Source: Cyanobacteria bacterium REEB67 (lineage in GTDB: Bacteria > Cyanobacteriota > Vampirovibrionia > Obscuribacterales > Obscuribacteraceae). From it: DNA of 56,417 bases. Shown one piece after another: positions 8,362 to 18,737 of the stretch. The position numbers and the translations under genes are program-made. The stretch is taken from NCBI GenBank assembly GCA_018971775.1, contig JAGXAB010000038.1, positions 1-56,417 of the forward strand, in the 5' to 3' direction. Below the pieces are notes generated by a model that was not told the DNA's origin, did no database searches, and saw only the letters and a program-made list of their open reading frames with translations. Position 1 is the first letter of the stretch, and each line of letters begins with the position of its first letter.

Positions 8362-10558
8362 GAAAAACGACGGCTCAACCAAAGCAAGCGATTTCAAAAA
8401 CAGACTGGCCAATGAGAGCAGCACCTACCTCAAGCAGCACGCCGAAAATCCGGTCGACTGGTATCCCTGGGGCGAAGAAGCCCTGAATAAGGCCCGCAAC
8501 GAGAACAGACCGATACTTCTATCGGTTGGTTATTCGGCCTGTCACTGGTGTCATGTCATGGCCCATGAATCTTTCGAAGACGAAGAAACAGCGGCTTTGA
8601 TGAACAAACACTTCGTCAACATAAAAGTGGACCGCGAAGAACGCACCGATATCGACGAAATCTATATGAAAGCCGTGCAGCTCATGGTCGGCCATGGCGG
8701 CTGGCCGATGACCGTCTTTCTGACGCCGGAGGGCAAGCCTTTTTTTGGCGGCACCTATTTCCCCATCGAAGATCGCCATGGTCTACCCGGCTTTAAAAAA
8801 GTGCTGACCAATGTTTTTGCCGCCTGGGAAAACAATAACGAAGAAGTTTTGAACAGCGCCGGCGAGCTCTCCGCTCACTTGAAGCTGCTGGAAAAGCTCA
8901 GAGACGACGACGCACCGAGAAGCGAAAAAGTCCTTGGCTATGACATCATAGACGGTGCCCTGGAAAAATTGATCAGACAGTTCGACAAGACCTTCGGCGG
9001 TTTCGGCAGCGCTCCCAAATTTCCGCACACACTCAGCCTGGAAGCCGCGCAAAGAGTGATCGCTCATGACGGAGACGGTGCCTTCAGCGCCGAGCGCCAG
9101 CAGCAATGCCGAGAGCTCGTCGAAACGACCTTAAATCGCATGGCTTACGGCGGCATCCACGATCAGATCGGTGGCGGTTTCGCCCGCTACTCTGTGGATA
9201 GACAGTGGCTCGTCCCGCACTTCGAAAAGATGCTCTACGACAATGCATTGCTCGTCAGTGTCTATGTCAACGGCTATCTGCTCTATGGCCGCACTTACTG
9301 GCAGGGCGTCGCCGAAGCTGTCTTGAAATTTGTCGGTCGCGAATTGACCACCGAAGACGGCGCCTTTTACAGCGCTCTCGACGCCGATTCGGAGGGAGAA
9401 GAGGGCAAATATTATGTCTTCACCCCGGACGAAGTGATAGGCGTGCTGGGAGAGGCTGACGGCATATTTTTCAACCGCGTCATGGGCGTCACCAATACGG
9501 GCAATTTCGAGCACGGCAAATCCATCCTCCATCTCAGCCAGGCACCGGAAGAAATGGCCAAGCGTTTCAAGCTCGGCATCGACGAATACTGGGAGAAAAT
9601 CGAAAATCTAGGCGGCAAATTGCTCGCCGAACGAGAAAAAAGAATCCATCCCGGTCGCGATGAAAAAGTATTGACGAGCTGGAATAGCTTGATGATTAGC
9701 GCCTTTGTCGATGTCTACAAATGCACCACTAAGGTCGAATATCTGGACGCCGCAAAAAAGGCAGCCAATTTCATCCTCGACAATCTGCGCGAAAAAACCG
9801 GTGCCGGAAGATTACTGCGCGTCTGGGGCAAAAATGCCCAGGGCGAGGGCCAGGCCAAATTGCTCGGATATCTGGACGACTACGCTTATTTCATCTCAGC
9901 TCTGATTGCCCTGGCCGAGGTAGATGCCGACAGCAAATGGCTCAATATCGCCGGCGACCTCACGGATAAAATGCTCGAATATTTCGTCGACCAGCGCGAA
10001 GGCGGTTTCTTTTTTACCGCGAGCGATCACGAAGAGCTCGTCGTCAGACCGCGCAGTCATTTCGACGGTTCAGTGCCTTCGGGCACATCGGTAGCCTTGA
10101 TGGCGCTGTTCAAACTGGCCGCCCTCACCGCCAAAGACACTTATGAAAAGCAAGCCCTGGCCGTGCTCAATCTCTACGCCGAACATTTGAGCCGCATGCC
10201 GGACCAGTTTGCCGGCCTACTCAATGCCCTCGACTTTCATCTGAGCACAGGCCCGCAAGTAGCTTTTGTCCTGCCGGCCAATCTCAGTGCCGTCGAGGAA
10301 GAAGAGGCTAAAGAAATGCTCTTTTGCCTGCACCGCCTCTATCAGCCAAACCGTGTCCTGCTAGTTGTCCGAGAAGAAGCACCAGGCGCTAAGAATGCAG
10401 CCGGCTCGACCTTTGAGCCGCTCGCAAAAATCAGTCCGCTGGCGGCCGAGCGCACCGCCATTGATGGCAAACCGACCGTTTATATCTGCAAAAATTTCAC
10501 CTGCGAAAAGCCGATCACTGATTTAAACGATCTTAAAGCAGCTCTGACACTAAATTAG
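8354..10558 (+). CDS. YyaL/SSP411-type protein: thioredoxin-like (DUF255) plus (alpha/alpha)6 barrel
   Basis: The 734-residue protein matches the YyaL/spermatogenesis-associated protein 20 family in length and layout. The N-terminal thioredoxin-like domain has the motif C63-H-W-C66 inside [16 protein letters not shown], then [16 protein letters not shown]. The rest resembles a six-hairpin glycosidase barrel of the N-acylglucosamine-2-epimerase type, with [24 protein letters not shown] and LTSWNSLMI. Biochemical function of the family is not established. It is the last gene of the trxB operon, which suggests a redox link. Starts at GTG 8354, overlapping the GT4 end by 8 bases. Confidence 0.9.
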   Translation: MTKKNDGSTKASDFKNRLANESSTYLKQHAENPVDWYPWGEEALNKARNENRPILLSVGYSACHWCHVMAHESFEDEETAALMNKHFVNIKVDREERTDIDEIYMKAVQLMVGHGGWPMTVFLTPEGKPFFGGTYFPIEDRHGLPGFKKVLTNVFAAWENNNEEVLNSAGELSAHLKLLEKLRDDDAPRSEKVLGYDIIDGALEKLIRQFDKTFGGFGSAPKFPHTLSLEAAQRVIAHDGDGAFSAERQQQCRELVETTLNRMAYGGIHDQIGGGFARYSVDRQWLVPHFEKMLYDNALLVSVYVNGYLLYGRTYWQGVAEAVLKFVGRELTTEDGAFYSALDADSEGEEGKYYVFTPDEVIGVLGEADGIFFNRVMGVTNTGNFEHGKSILHLSQAPEEMAKRFKLGIDEYWEKIENLGGKLLAEREKRIHPGRDEKVLTSWNSLMISAFVDVYKCTTKVEYLDAAKKAANFILDNLREKTGAGRLLRVWGKNAQGEGQAKLLGYLDDYAYFISALIALAEVDADSKWLNIAGDLTDKMLEYFVDQREGGFFFTASDHEELVVRPRSHFDGSVPSGTSVALMALFKLAALTAKDTYEKQALAVLNLYAEHLSRMPDQFAGLLNALDFHLSTGPQVAFVLPANLSAVEEEEAKEMLFCLHRLYQPNRVLLVVREEAPGAKNAAGSTFEPLAKISPLAAERTAIDGKPTVYICKNFTCEKPITDLNDLKAALTLN

Positions 10559-10594
10559 AAGGGGCTCCGCCTTATAGAGTTATCGACTGACGAA

Positions 10595-12922
10595 TTATCG
10601 GCTCGGCTCATTTTTCGGGCGGCGCTTTTCGACTATCGGCTTGTTTTCCTCGGCCGCTTTCTCGCGGGCCTGTTCGATCGTGCTCAAGGGCTTGATCCTG
10701 AGCCAGAGATGGATTCTTTTTTCGATGCCGGGCTCTTCGCGCCTGGCCATGGCTAGCATTTTGGCACTCTCCGCTTCTTGACCAGCCTGTTTATAAATGC
10801 CGGAGAGAAGGAGAGCCTGCTCGGCGCTGATTTTGCCCGATTTTGTATAGACTTCGCCACGGATCAGGTCGTCGGCTTTGGCCAGACGTCCAGTTTCAAG
10901 GGCAGCCCGGGCGAGGAGCATACGACTGGCTTCACAGGGCATGATCTGATCTAGCGTGCCGGCGATTTGATAGGCGGCCTCCAGACTGCGCGATTCACCG
11001 GTGGCCAGATGAGCCAGAGCCAACGGTTCCAGCATGGCCACGTCGTTGATGTCGAGACGACGAGCATGAGCGAGTTGCACCAGAGCCATAGCGCCGGATT
11101 CAGGCTTGTGTTCGGAGATATAAGTTTTACCGAGCGCCAGGTAGACTTTTGGATTGGCGGTATCGACAAGAGTGGCGGCTTTAGCCAGCTCTTTCAGTTT
11201 CTCAGGATGATCAAATTGCTTGAGCTCGGTCATAGCGATAAGCAAACAGGAATCGGCCAGACCAGTCACTTCCTGGGAGAGCTTTTGATCGGCCGCCAGT
11301 TTGAGAGCGCGTTCGGCATAATATTTAGCGCCGTCATAATCGCGCGAGGTCAGGCACTGCTTGGCCATTGTGATATAGGCCAGGGCCAGATTTGGATTTA
11401 TAGCGAGCGCACGTTTGGCTTCGATCAAACCACGCCCGACATTATCACCGCCGTTGAGGGCGAGCATGAGACTGAGCAGGGCGCGTACATGGCCGTCCCT
11501 GTCGCTCTGGGCGGCGACATCGCGATCGAAGACATTGCTGCGTAGAGCACCGCGCAAGACACCACTATCGGTGGCAAAGGAATGATCCCGATAATTGCTC
11601 AGGCCAACGAGGACAAGGACTGCTGCCGCCACACTCAATACAAGGGACGGCTCCTGGGCCAGAGCTCTGGCCTCGCTCGTCCTTGTTTTCAGGGCAAAAT
11701 GGTTGACGGCGAGAGTGGTGACAAATAGACACAGACCAAAACAGGAGAAATAGAAGCGATGACCGCCGACATATTCATTGCTGAGCAGCAGTGATTGGGG
11801 CAAAAGACCAATGAGAAAGATCCACAGACCAAAAGCGGCAAAGGGCAGACGGCGGAAAAAATAAAGTCCGTAAATGGCCAGACCGATCACGAAAAGACCA
11901 GCTATGGCAAAGGGGTCCAGCCAGGGGTTCACCGCCGGCTGCGCCAGACAAAATGGTGGTGCAAAACTGAGCGGCACAGGCAGGATAAAAACGCGCAGAT
12001 AATAAGTGACAAGTTCTTTGGCCTGGGTGGCGTAATAGACAGCCGGCGTCAAAAGCGGCAGGCCAAGACCATTGCCAAGCGGTAAACTTTGCGGGATCAA
12101 AAACAGTAGAGGCAAAATCGCCGAAACGAAGACGGCCAGGCCAAATTCCCAGGACCGCTCGAATACCCAATCTTTCCAGGCAACAGCATGAGCCTTGATC
12201 ATCAAACCGAGAAAGATCATCGTCTCGGGAATAGTGATCGCCTGACTGGAAGAAAAAACCGAAAGGAAAAGCGCCAGATAGCAAAATAGATAACTGAGTA
12301 AACCGGCTCTAACAGCCGAGCTTACGAAACCTGTCAAAAAACAATGCAGGGCAAAAGTATAGAAGAGAAAAGTAAGAATGGACGACCGACCGCTGATGTA
12401 GGCAACCGATTCGCTCGTGATCGGATGGATGGCGAAGAGCAGCGAGGCGATAAAAGGGATGAGAGCATTGGCGGCGATCCGTCCTTGATCCGAGGCATTG
12501 TTCTGCAGCAGACCCTGGGCGGCATTAAAATGTTTGACCAGACGACGGAGCAAGAAGAAGGCGGAGAGCACGGCGCCTACATGCAGAAGGACATTGGTGG
12601 CATGATAGGCGGCCGGATGCATGCGACCGGAGAGATAATCGAGGGCGATGCTCGCTTTGAGCAAGGGCTCGGCGAAGGGAGCAATCACTGCATTGGTAAC
12701 GAGCTCTGTCCAGTATTGATTCCACTGCCCTTTGGCGATGTCGCGCAGGATTGGGATATTGAAGTGGTCATTGAGGACAAAACCGTTCCAGAATGAAATC
12801 GTATGCGCCGCCAGACAGGCTAAGACGATGGCCAGAGCCAGAATCTGAGGTCGGAAACGCGCGATCAGGTCAGTATTTTCGACGACCGACGCACCGGCGT
12901 CGGCGATTTTTGCATTCTTCAT
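10595..12922 (-). CDS. TMTC-like membrane protein: GT-C-type membrane domain with C-terminal TPRs
   Basis: 775 residues. About eight to ten hydrophobic segments span residues 25-430, starting ILALAIVLACLAAHTISFWNGF. They include the segments WNGFVLND, YHATNVLLH and ESVAYISGRSS, which resemble the membrane part of TMTC/O-mannosyl transferase-like proteins. From about residue 500 there are helical TPR-type repeats (for example NPNLALAYITMAKQCL and NPKVYLALGKTYISE). TMTC proteins are linked to O-mannosylation; in bacteria the role is unknown. The start overlaps the stop of the zinc-ribbon gene by 4 bases (ATGA), so the two are co-expressed. It faces yyaL convergently. Confidence 0.75.
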   Translation of the reverse strand: MKNAKIADAGASVVENTDLIARFRPQILALAIVLACLAAHTISFWNGFVLNDHFNIPILRDIAKGQWNQYWTELVTNAVIAPFAEPLLKASIALDYLSGRMHPAAYHATNVLLHVGAVLSAFFLLRRLVKHFNAAQGLLQNNASDQGRIAANALIPFIASLLFAIHPITSESVAYISGRSSILTFLFYTFALHCFLTGFVSSAVRAGLLSYLFCYLALFLSVFSSSQAITIPETMIFLGLMIKAHAVAWKDWVFERSWEFGLAVFVSAILPLLFLIPQSLPLGNGLGLPLLTPAVYYATQAKELVTYYLRVFILPVPLSFAPPFCLAQPAVNPWLDPFAIAGLFVIGLAIYGLYFFRRLPFAAFGLWIFLIGLLPQSLLLSNEYVGGHRFYFSCFGLCLFVTTLAVNHFALKTRTSEARALAQEPSLVLSVAAAVLVLVGLSNYRDHSFATDSGVLRGALRSNVFDRDVAAQSDRDGHVRALLSLMLALNGGDNVGRGLIEAKRALAINPNLALAYITMAKQCLTSRDYDGAKYYAERALKLAADQKLSQEVTGLADSCLLIAMTELKQFDHPEKLKELAKAATLVDTANPKVYLALGKTYISEHKPESGAMALVQLAHARRLDINDVAMLEPLALAHLATGESRSLEAAYQIAGTLDQIMPCEASRMLLARAALETGRLAKADDLIRGEVYTKSGKISAEQALLLSGIYKQAGQEAESAKMLAMARREEPGIEKRIHLWLRIKPLSTIEQAREKAAEENKPIVEKRRPKNEPSR

Positions 12923-13560
12923 AGATGACAGGCAGGCAAGCGCTTTTGACCACCAGGCACGGCGGTCATCACCGCTTTTTCCATTCTGGACAGAGGTTTG
13001 ATTTCTTTTTCGCCGCCGTCGCCTTCCTCCTGCTTGCCGAACACGGCAGTCAGACCCTTATCGGAGTATTCGGCGATCAGCTTCTCGACTTCCTCATGAC
13101 GAGGCGAGCTGGCGGACATACGAGCCAGACTGGTGACGGCATCGCGGAAGCGGCCCTCGCCTGCCAATTTTTTCCCCTGGGCATAGAGCGCCTGATCAAG
13201 CATAAGGCGCCATTGCTCGGCGCGCTTGTCCTCAGCTTTTACTTTCAGAGATTCCTCGAGCAAATTAATAGCGCTCTCGTCTTTACCGGAGGTGATGTAG
13301 CGCTCGGCACGCTCACTGACGTCAGCCCCACCTGGTACACCATACTGGTGGATGAAATCATATATAGTCACGCCCATAATCAAAAGCAAGCAGACGAAAA
13401 CGACGCCGGCAGCAGCCAGAACCAGCGGCGGCCGCCGAGTCTGGCTGATAATGATACGGACAATCGTTTCGCCGCAGCGGTGGCAAAAGTCGAGATGCTC
13501 AGCTACGGGCGATTGGCAGCTGGGGCAGGGTTGAGTTTTTTCTAAAATAGACTTAGGCAT
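12919..13560 (-). CDS. Zinc-ribbon, single-pass membrane protein with TPR-like helices
   Basis: 213 residues. The N-terminal double CxxC, CPSC...CHRCG (residues about 12-31), forms a likely zinc ribbon. One membrane segment follows at about 46-68 (LVLAAAGVVFVCLLLIMGVTI), then a helical region (about 80-170) in the TPR style, AERYITSGKDESAINLLEESLK. I use the ATG at 13560; a TTG one codon upstream is also open. It is translationally coupled to the TMTC-like gene. Function unknown; probably a membrane-tethered partner of that protein. Confidence 0.7.
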   Translation of the reverse strand: MPKSILEKTQPCPSCQSPVAEHLDFCHRCGETIVRIIISQTRRPPLVLAAAGVVFVCLLLIMGVTIYDFIHQYGVPGGADVSERAERYITSGKDESAINLLEESLKVKAEDKRAEQWRLMLDQALYAQGKKLAGEGRFRDAVTSLARMSASSPRHEEVEKLIAEYSDKGLTAVFGKQEEGDGGEKEIKPLSRMEKAVMTAVPGGQKRLPACHL

Positions 13561-13731
13561 CAATTGTCAGTTTAGCATCCACTATTTCATTTGCAGCGCC
13601 AAATTTTGATCGGCCGTTTACCTTAAATGGATTGAGGGCTGAGGCCTTTGCCCAGATGCTAAGATATAGAGGCCGATAATATTCGGGCTCAAAAAGACCC
13701 GGTCGGCATCAGCATCAATACACATGTAGGC

Positions 13732-14226
13732 ATGGCAATGAGCACTTCAAAAGAGAACGCAAAAGCAACCGATGTCGAGGCAAAAGCGCGCCGCGCCGCC
13801 AGACTGAAGGCCGAAGAAGCCGCGGAAAAAGCGGAGCTTCTACAATCGCTCAAAGCGCTCTACATTCCCTTTTCTCTTTTTATCGCTTGCTGCATTTTTG
13901 CCGCCGGCGCTTTCATGGTCTATAACGATGAGCCGGCCGGCTGGGGCTTCATCGCCGCCACCTGTTTGATTGCACTTTCGGCCTTCATCGCTCTGTTCAA
14001 ATTTCAAAACAAATTCCGCGCTCAGGGCATAATCCCCACCCGCGATACCATCGTCGAGAGCAGTCTCGTCGATACCACTCCGGAAACCGGCAGCGTGCGT
14101 GTCGCCGCCGGCGCCAGCGAGAAGATCGATGTCGAGCCCACCCCCGCCACGGCCTCCGCTGCCAGGGCCGATGGTCTCGCTCAAAATACAAAAGCGGAAG
14201 TGACAGCTGCCAGCACCGCACAATAG
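13732..14226 (+). CDS. Small membrane protein, unknown
   Basis: 164 residues. A charged Ala/Lys/Glu-rich helix (1-45) leads into two hydrophobic segments (about 43-66 and 75-92), with a flexible Ala/Thr/Ser-rich tail of about 70 residues. No family recognised. The start could be 13732 or the ATG two codons later at 13738. An inverted repeat that may terminate it lies about 45 bases after its stop. Confidence 0.65.
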   Translation: MAMSTSKENAKATDVEAKARRAARLKAEEAAEKAELLQSLKALYIPFSLFIACCIFAAGAFMVYNDEPAGWGFIAATCLIALSAFIALFKFQNKFRAQGIIPTRDTIVESSLVDTTPETGSVRVAAGASEKIDVEPTPATASAARADGLAQNTKAEVTAASTAQ

Positions 14227-14271
14227 AAGAAGGATCAGAACACCTCAGCTCAAAAGGCCCGACTCATTTTG

Positions 14272-14307
14272 AAAACGCTCGACTGCAATTGCCAGCCGAG
14301 CGTTTTT
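14272..14307 (+). terminator. Candidate terminator of the small membrane protein gene
   Basis: AAAACGCTCG at 14272-14281 pairs perfectly with CGAGCGTTTT at 14297-14306 across a 15-base loop, ending in five T on the plus strand. The A-run at the other side could make it act in both directions. Confidence 0.6.
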
Positions 14308-14359
14308 GTCTCTAAAAGGGAAATATCGCCCCGGCCATCGCCAATGTACTTCCAGTCAG

Positions 14360-14393
14360 CAGGCAAAAAGGTCCACCCGAAATGGGCGGACCT
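14360..14393 (-). terminator. Intrinsic terminator of the ribosomal protein cluster
   Basis: Read on the minus strand: AGGTCCGCCC, loop ATTTC, GGGTGGACCT, then a run of U. The 10-pair stem has one G-U pair. It lies 30 bases after the rpsI stop. Confidence 0.85.
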
Positions 14394-14422
14394 CTGCGAA
14401 CACAAATTGAAAGCTCCCGAAA

Positions 14423-14821
14423 TTAACGCTTGGAGAACTGGAAGCGTTTACGAGCTCTCTTGCGACCATATTTCTTACGCTCTTTGACGCGCGGGTCGCG
14501 GGTGAGGAAACCTTCACCACGCAAGATTTGACGGTTCTGCGGAGCAGCTTCGGAAAGAGCGCGGGCAACACCGTGACGAATGGCGCCGACCTGACCGGCG
14601 ATACCACCACCACGAACCAGCACTATCGTGTCGAAACGACCCATTGCATCGGCTGCCTGGAAGGCAACAAATACTTCTTTGGCCAGAGCTTCACGTCCAC
14701 CGACATAATCGTCCATGGTACGACCGTTGATGGTCACGACACCGGTGCCGGGAACCAGACGGACTCTTGCGGTAGCGGTCTTTCTGCGACCCGTTCCGTA
14801 GTACTGAATTACGCTGCTCAT
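14423..14821 (-). CDS. rpsI: 30S ribosomal protein S9 (uS9)
   Basis: 132 residues, normal length. It has YYGTGRRKTATARVRL at the N-terminus and the basic C-terminal tail RKRARKRFQFSKR, which ends in the invariant SKR that contacts P-site tRNA. A Shine-Dalgarno AAAGGAAG precedes the ATG. It follows rplM by 67 bases, as in most bacteria, and is the last gene before the terminator at 14360-14393. Cyanobacteria usually have rpmE next; it is not here. Confidence 0.98.
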   Translation of the reverse strand: MSSVIQYYGTGRRKTATARVRLVPGTGVVTINGRTMDDYVGGREALAKEVFVAFQAADAMGRFDTIVLVRGGGIAGQVGAIRHGVARALSEAAPQNRQILRGEGFLTRDPRVKERKKYGRKRARKRFQFSKR

Positions 14822-14888
14822 CGGGAAATTTTCTTCCTTTATTCTTTCGTGTTTTTATTCTGTTTATTCTGAAGGACTGAGTGACTGC

Positions 14889-15341
14889 CTAGGCAGAAGC
14901 GGAAACATGAGCGGGAAGCTCAAATGTGGCCGGTACTTGCGCAGAGTGCGGATGGGCGGCGCCAGCATAGACTTTGAGCTTGGTGAACTGTTTGTCACCG
15001 AGCTTGTTATGCGGAAGCATACCGCGAACAGCCTTCTCAATGATAGCAATCGGTTTTCTGGCACGCAGGTGGGCCAACGATTCTTCTTTGAAGCCACCGG
15101 GGAAGCCGGAGTGGCGACGATAGAATTTGTCGGTTTCTTTGTTACCGGATACGTGGATCTTCTCGGCGTTGATTACAACGACAAAGTCGCCGCAGTCTAC
15201 GTGGGGAGTAAACTCAGGTTTGTGCTTGCCTCTCAGTACGTTGGCCACTTCAACAGCCAGACGACCGAGTGTTTTGCCTTCGGCATCAACGACCAGCCAT
15301 TCTCTTTTTACTTCATCGGGTTTCGGGCAGTAAGTTTTCAC
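14889..15341 (-). CDS. rplM: 50S ribosomal protein L13 (uL13)
   Basis: About 150 residues: [38 protein letters not shown] and GMLPHNKLG are L13 hallmarks. A longer frame opens at 15371, but the GTG at 15341 has AGGAG 8 bases upstream and shares one base with the truA stop (TAGTG), so it is the better start and implies coupling to truA. L13 is an early assembly protein of the large subunit. Spaced 67 bases before rpsI. Confidence 0.97.
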   Translation of the reverse strand: MKTYCPKPDEVKREWLVVDAEGKTLGRLAVEVANVLRGKHKPEFTPHVDCGDFVVVINAEKIHVSGNKETDKFYRRHSGFPGGFKEESLAHLRARKPIAIIEKAVRGMLPHNKLGDKQFTKLKVYAGAAHPHSAQVPATFELPAHVSASA

Positions 15342-16159
15342 TATCTCATCTCCTGGTTCATTAGCTCCCACAACCTGAATTCATCAGGGTAGCTGACTTT
15401 ACTGAGAGTCAGTCCCCAGGGGGGAGCGGTGGGACCTGCAAGGTTTCTGTCGCCTTTTTGAAGAGCTTCGGAAACGCTTAAAGCATCCCTCTTGGCGAGA
15501 CCAACCTCTATAAGGGTCCCGACAATAATGCGGACCATATTGTACACGAAGTGATCAGCCGCAATCCAGAATTCAAGCTCACCTTCACGTAAATTCAATA
15601 TTTCACAGCGCTCGACATCACAAAGAGGGCTGGATTTTTCGCCATTAGTGGACCGGAAGGCCGAAAAGTCATGCCGGCCCAAAACGCGGGAAGCCGCATC
15701 GGACATAGCTTTCAGGTCTAGCGGCTGGCGCACGTGCAAATGAGTATCTTTTAAAAGAGCACTTCGTTGCGGTCTGTTCAAAATGCGATACACATATTCG
15801 CGCCTGCGGGCACTGAAACGGGCGTGAAAATCGGGGCGAACGAAGCTCATCGTCACTACGGCCAAGTCACTGCGCATGATACCGTTCAAACGCCAGGCCA
15901 GTTCTTTTAGATCGAGGTCTTTTAGATCGAGCTCCGCCGAATTCTCGGCCCGGGGCCAGTCGACGTGCGCCACCTGACCGGAGGCATGCACGCCGGCGTC
16001 GGTGCGGCCGCTCAGATGAACACGCAGGGGCTGCCTGGCCAGGATGGCTACGGCCCGCTCTATTTCTTGCTGTACAGTAGCAACGCCCTCCTGGAGCTGA
16101 GAGCCGTGGAAATTCTTCCCCGAATACTCAAGCAGGAGGGCGATGCGCTGATCTGTCAC
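15341..16159 (-). CDS. truA: tRNA pseudouridine(38-40) synthase
   Basis: Converts uridines 38-40 of the anticodon arm to pseudouridine. The catalytic Asp is D54 in the motif GRTDAGVHA; other family features are [10 protein letters not shown], the [12 protein letters not shown] segment and the [12 protein letters not shown] dimer helix. 272 residues, normal length. Starts with GTG 15 bases after the rplQ stop and ends overlapping the rplM start by one base. Position between rplQ and rplM matches cyanobacterial gene order. Confidence 0.96.
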   Translation of the reverse strand: MTDQRIALLLEYSGKNFHGSQLQEGVATVQQEIERAVAILARQPLRVHLSGRTDAGVHASGQVAHVDWPRAENSAELDLKDLDLKELAWRLNGIMRSDLAVVTMSFVRPDFHARFSARRREYVYRILNRPQRSALLKDTHLHVRQPLDLKAMSDAASRVLGRHDFSAFRSTNGEKSSPLCDVERCEILNLREGELEFWIAADHFVYNMVRIIVGTLIEVGLAKRDALSVSEALQKGDRNLAGPTAPPWGLTLSKVSYPDEFRLWELMNQEMR

Positions 16160-16174
16160 TAACTAGGACTGATA

Positions 16175-16603
16175 TTAGACGAGCTGGATAAGAGCCATCT
16201 CGGTGTTGTCACCGCGACGGGGTCCGATCTTGATGATGCGGGTGTAGCCGCCCTGACGCTCTTTGTAGCGGGGAGCGATTTCGTCGAAGACGCGTTTGAC
16301 GACGTCTTTGTCATAAACGAAAGCGCTTACCTGACGACGCAGGTGCACTACGCGAGCGACATTCTTGGCCGCTTCGACATCACCGTTTTTGGCTTTTTCA
16401 TAGAGAGCTTTGTAGTCGCCTACGCCGCTGCCATGTTTGCCTTTGGTGATCAGACGCTCGGCGACAGCCTGTACGGCTTTAGCCTTGGCCAGTGTCGTTT
16501 CGATTTCGTCATGGCGCAGGAGCTCGGTAGAAAGAGCACGCATCAGTGCTTTCTTTTGGTCCGCGGCGCGGTTCAGATGGTGACCGGGTACTCTGTGACG
16601 CAT
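16175..16603 (-). CDS. rplQ: 50S ribosomal protein L17 (bL17)
   Basis: 142 residues. The N-terminus MRHRVPGHHLNR, with ALMRALSTELLRHDEIETTLAKAKA, is diagnostic; the C-terminal part has RRGDNTEMALIQLV. L17 lies near the peptide exit of the large subunit. 63 bases after rpoA, the standard end of the alpha operon. Confidence 0.98.
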   Translation of the reverse strand: MRHRVPGHHLNRAADQKKALMRALSTELLRHDEIETTLAKAKAVQAVAERLITKGKHGSGVGDYKALYEKAKNGDVEAAKNVARVVHLRRQVSAFVYDKDVVKRVFDEIAPRYKERQGGYTRIIKIGPRRGDNTEMALIQLV

Positions 16604-16666
16604 AACTTAATTCCTTATCAGTTTCTATGTCTGGTTTATTAGCGGGCAGGCGATCTCTCGACCGTC

Positions 16667-17614
16667 CTATTTGTCTTTAGGTGTATCGGCGAGGGTGAGG
16701 CCAAACTGACGAAGACGTTCGATTACTTCGTCGGCGGACTTCTTACCGAAGTTTTTGATATTCATCAAATCATCGTAGGTGAGCTTGAGAAGCTCGCCCA
16801 GGGAGTTGATGTTGGCACGCTTCAAGCAGTTGTAAGCGCGGACCGAGAGCTCGAGCTCTTCAATAGAGATAGAAGAGTGCTTACCGTCGGGCTGCTGCGG
16901 TTGAGTGGCAGCTGGCACCATCGGTTTACCGGAGAGTTCGGCGATGGGCAGGAGATGCTCGATGATTTGACGAGCGGCCTGGGAGATAGCTTCGGTAGCG
17001 TCCATCGATCCGTTGGACCAGAGCTCGATGGTGAGCTTGTCGAAATCGGTGGATTCGCCGACACGGGTCGGTTCTACGTTATAGCTGACTTTGCGGATAG
17101 GCATGAAGACAGCGTCGATCGGCAATACGTCGATCGCTTGTTTGTAGTGGCTGTGCGAATCGGCCGGTACATAACCGCGGCCGCGCTCGACGGTGATCTC
17201 AGCGCGGATACGTCCGCCCTCGGCCAGGGTGAGGAGCTGCCAGTCGGGGTTGATGATGGTGGCATCGGCGGGGCACATGATATCGCGGCCGGTGACGGCA
17301 CCAGCGCGGTCGATGTCCATATGCAGATATTGAGGATCGTTCGAGAAGGTCTTAACGACGAGGCCCTTGAGGTTGAGCATGACGTCGATTACATCTTCGA
17401 CGACACCGGGCACGGTTGTGAACTCGTGGGTCACTCCCTCGATACGCACGGCGGTGACGGCAGAACCATCGAGTGAAGAGAGCAATACTCTTCTGATGGC
17501 GTTACCGAGTGTGGTGCCATAACCTTTTTCCAGGGGTTCAATGACGAACTTGCCGTAGATAGAGCCGTCGGCTCCGGTTTTGTTCTCCAGACACTTAATT
17601 CTTAGAGGTTCCAT
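16667..17614 (-). CDS. rpoA: RNA polymerase alpha subunit
   Basis: The N-terminal domain has the assembly motif GTTLGNAIRRVLLSS and GVVEDVIDVMLNLKG. The C-terminal domain has ELSVRAYNCLKRANINSLGEL and NFGKKSADEVIERL, the helix-hairpin-helix that binds UP elements. I choose the ATG at 17614: GGAG lies 5 bases upstream and homologues begin at this point. An in-frame ATG at 17659, with its own AGGTG, would add 15 residues and cannot be excluded. rpsD, which precedes rpoA in many bacteria, is missing, as in Cyanobacteria. Confidence 0.96.
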   Translation of the reverse strand: MEPLRIKCLENKTGADGSIYGKFVIEPLEKGYGTTLGNAIRRVLLSSLDGSAVTAVRIEGVTHEFTTVPGVVEDVIDVMLNLKGLVVKTFSNDPQYLHMDIDRAGAVTGRDIMCPADATIINPDWQLLTLAEGGRIRAEITVERGRGYVPADSHSHYKQAIDVLPIDAVFMPIRKVSYNVEPTRVGESTDFDKLTIELWSNGSMDATEAISQAARQIIEHLLPIAELSGKPMVPAATQPQQPDGKHSSISIEELELSVRAYNCLKRANINSLGELLKLTYDDLMNIKNFGKKSADEVIERLRQFGLTLADTPKDK

Positions 17615-17773
17615 AAATTCTCCGTGACGAGAGGAAATTGCTTGCGGTGAGATCGACATAAGTCACCTGGGTTGAAGGAAGCGGACCGATAATGCTTGGT
17701 ACTCAGCGTTGAAGAATTCTGACACCTCAGACGGTGCCGTCTTCAGACTGCCGAGTTCTCCGACGCTTGGCGA

Positions 17774-18166
17774 TTAGACGCGTCTACGTTTGGGAGGACG
17801 GCATCCGTTGTGCGGAATCGGTGTGACGTCCTTGATCAATGTGATTTCCAGACCGGAGGATTGCAGGGCGCGGATGGCAGTCTCACGACCGGCTCCAGGA
17901 CCTTTGACGAGTACTTCAACTTGTCTCATGCCCTGGTCCATCGAACGCTTTGCCACGGATTCTGCAGCTTGCTGAGCGGCGAATGGCGTGCCTTTTTTGG
18001 CGCCCTTGAAGCCGACAGTGCCGGCCGAAGCCCAGGCAATTACCTGACCCTGAGGGTCGGTCGATGAAACGATTGTGTTGTTGAAGGTACTGGAGATGTG
18101 AACGACGCCTTGCAATACATAGCGACGCTCTTTCTTCTTCGTCCTAGCCTTTGGAGACTTAGCCAT
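17774..18166 (-). CDS. rpsK: 30S ribosomal protein S11 (uS11)
   Basis: 130 residues: [21 protein letters not shown] and [15 protein letters not shown] are characteristic, as is the basic C-terminus [11 protein letters not shown]11 sits on the platform of the small subunit. AGGA lies before the ATG. The 100-odd bases that follow before rpoA hold no rpsD. Confidence 0.98.
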   Translation of the reverse strand: MAKSPKARTKKKERRYVLQGVVHISSTFNNTIVSSTDPQGQVIAWASAGTVGFKGAKKGTPFAAQQAAESVAKRSMDQGMRQVEVLVKGPGAGRETAIRALQSSGLEITLIKDVTPIPHNGCRPPKRRRV

Positions 18167-18263
18167 AGCTTTCCTGATTAGTCCTTTTTCAAATTACTGA
18201 ATTTCAAAATACTGAATTGTGATAACTGAGTCGCGCCTGGCTGATGCTCAAGCAGCTCTCAAT

Positions 18264-18650
18264 TTATTTGGTTGCTTGCTTTTTGCCGGCAACGGTAACG
18301 CGTTTGCGACCGCGACGGGTACGAGCATTGGTTTTGGTGCGCTGACCACGGGTGGGCAGGCCTCTTCTGTGTCTCTGTCCGCGATAGCAGTTGATTTCGA
18401 TCAAACGCTTGACGTTGAGACCTTCAACCCGACGGAGGTCGCCCTCTACCTGGTAGTTGCCGCTTTTTTCAATTTCTTCGCGAACGCGGCCAACTTCTTC
18501 TTCGGTCATATCCTGAATGCGCTTGCTATCAGGAATGTTGACCTTTTTACAGATCTTCGCGGCAGTTGTTCTGCCAATGCCGTGAATATAAGTGAGCGCA
18601 ATTGGCGCTCTCTTGTTTCTCGGTAGGTCTACACCGGCAATACGGGCCAT
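18264..18650 (-). CDS. rpsM: 30S ribosomal protein S13 (uS13)
   Basis: 128 residues. [28 protein letters not shown] and the basic tail [19 protein letters not shown] identify S13, the head protein that contacts S19 and P-site tRNA. A strong GGAGG is placed 4 bases before the ATG. Confidence 0.98.
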   Translation of the reverse strand: MARIAGVDLPRNKRAPIALTYIHGIGRTTAAKICKKVNIPDSKRIQDMTEEEVGRVREEIEKSGNYQVEGDLRRVEGLNVKRLIEINCYRGQRHRRGLPTRGQRTKTNARTRRGRKRVTVAGKKQATK

Positions 18651-18737
18651 TTATCCTCCAACGGTTTCTTTCGCAGAACTCTCAAAGATAATCAGAATAT
18701 GCTTTCAATATCCTAATTACAGTTAACTTGTTACTTC

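Noticed and set aside
17615..17773. Search for rpsD between rpsK and rpoA
   Set aside because: The gap is too short and holds no S4 motif; the gene is truly absent at this site.
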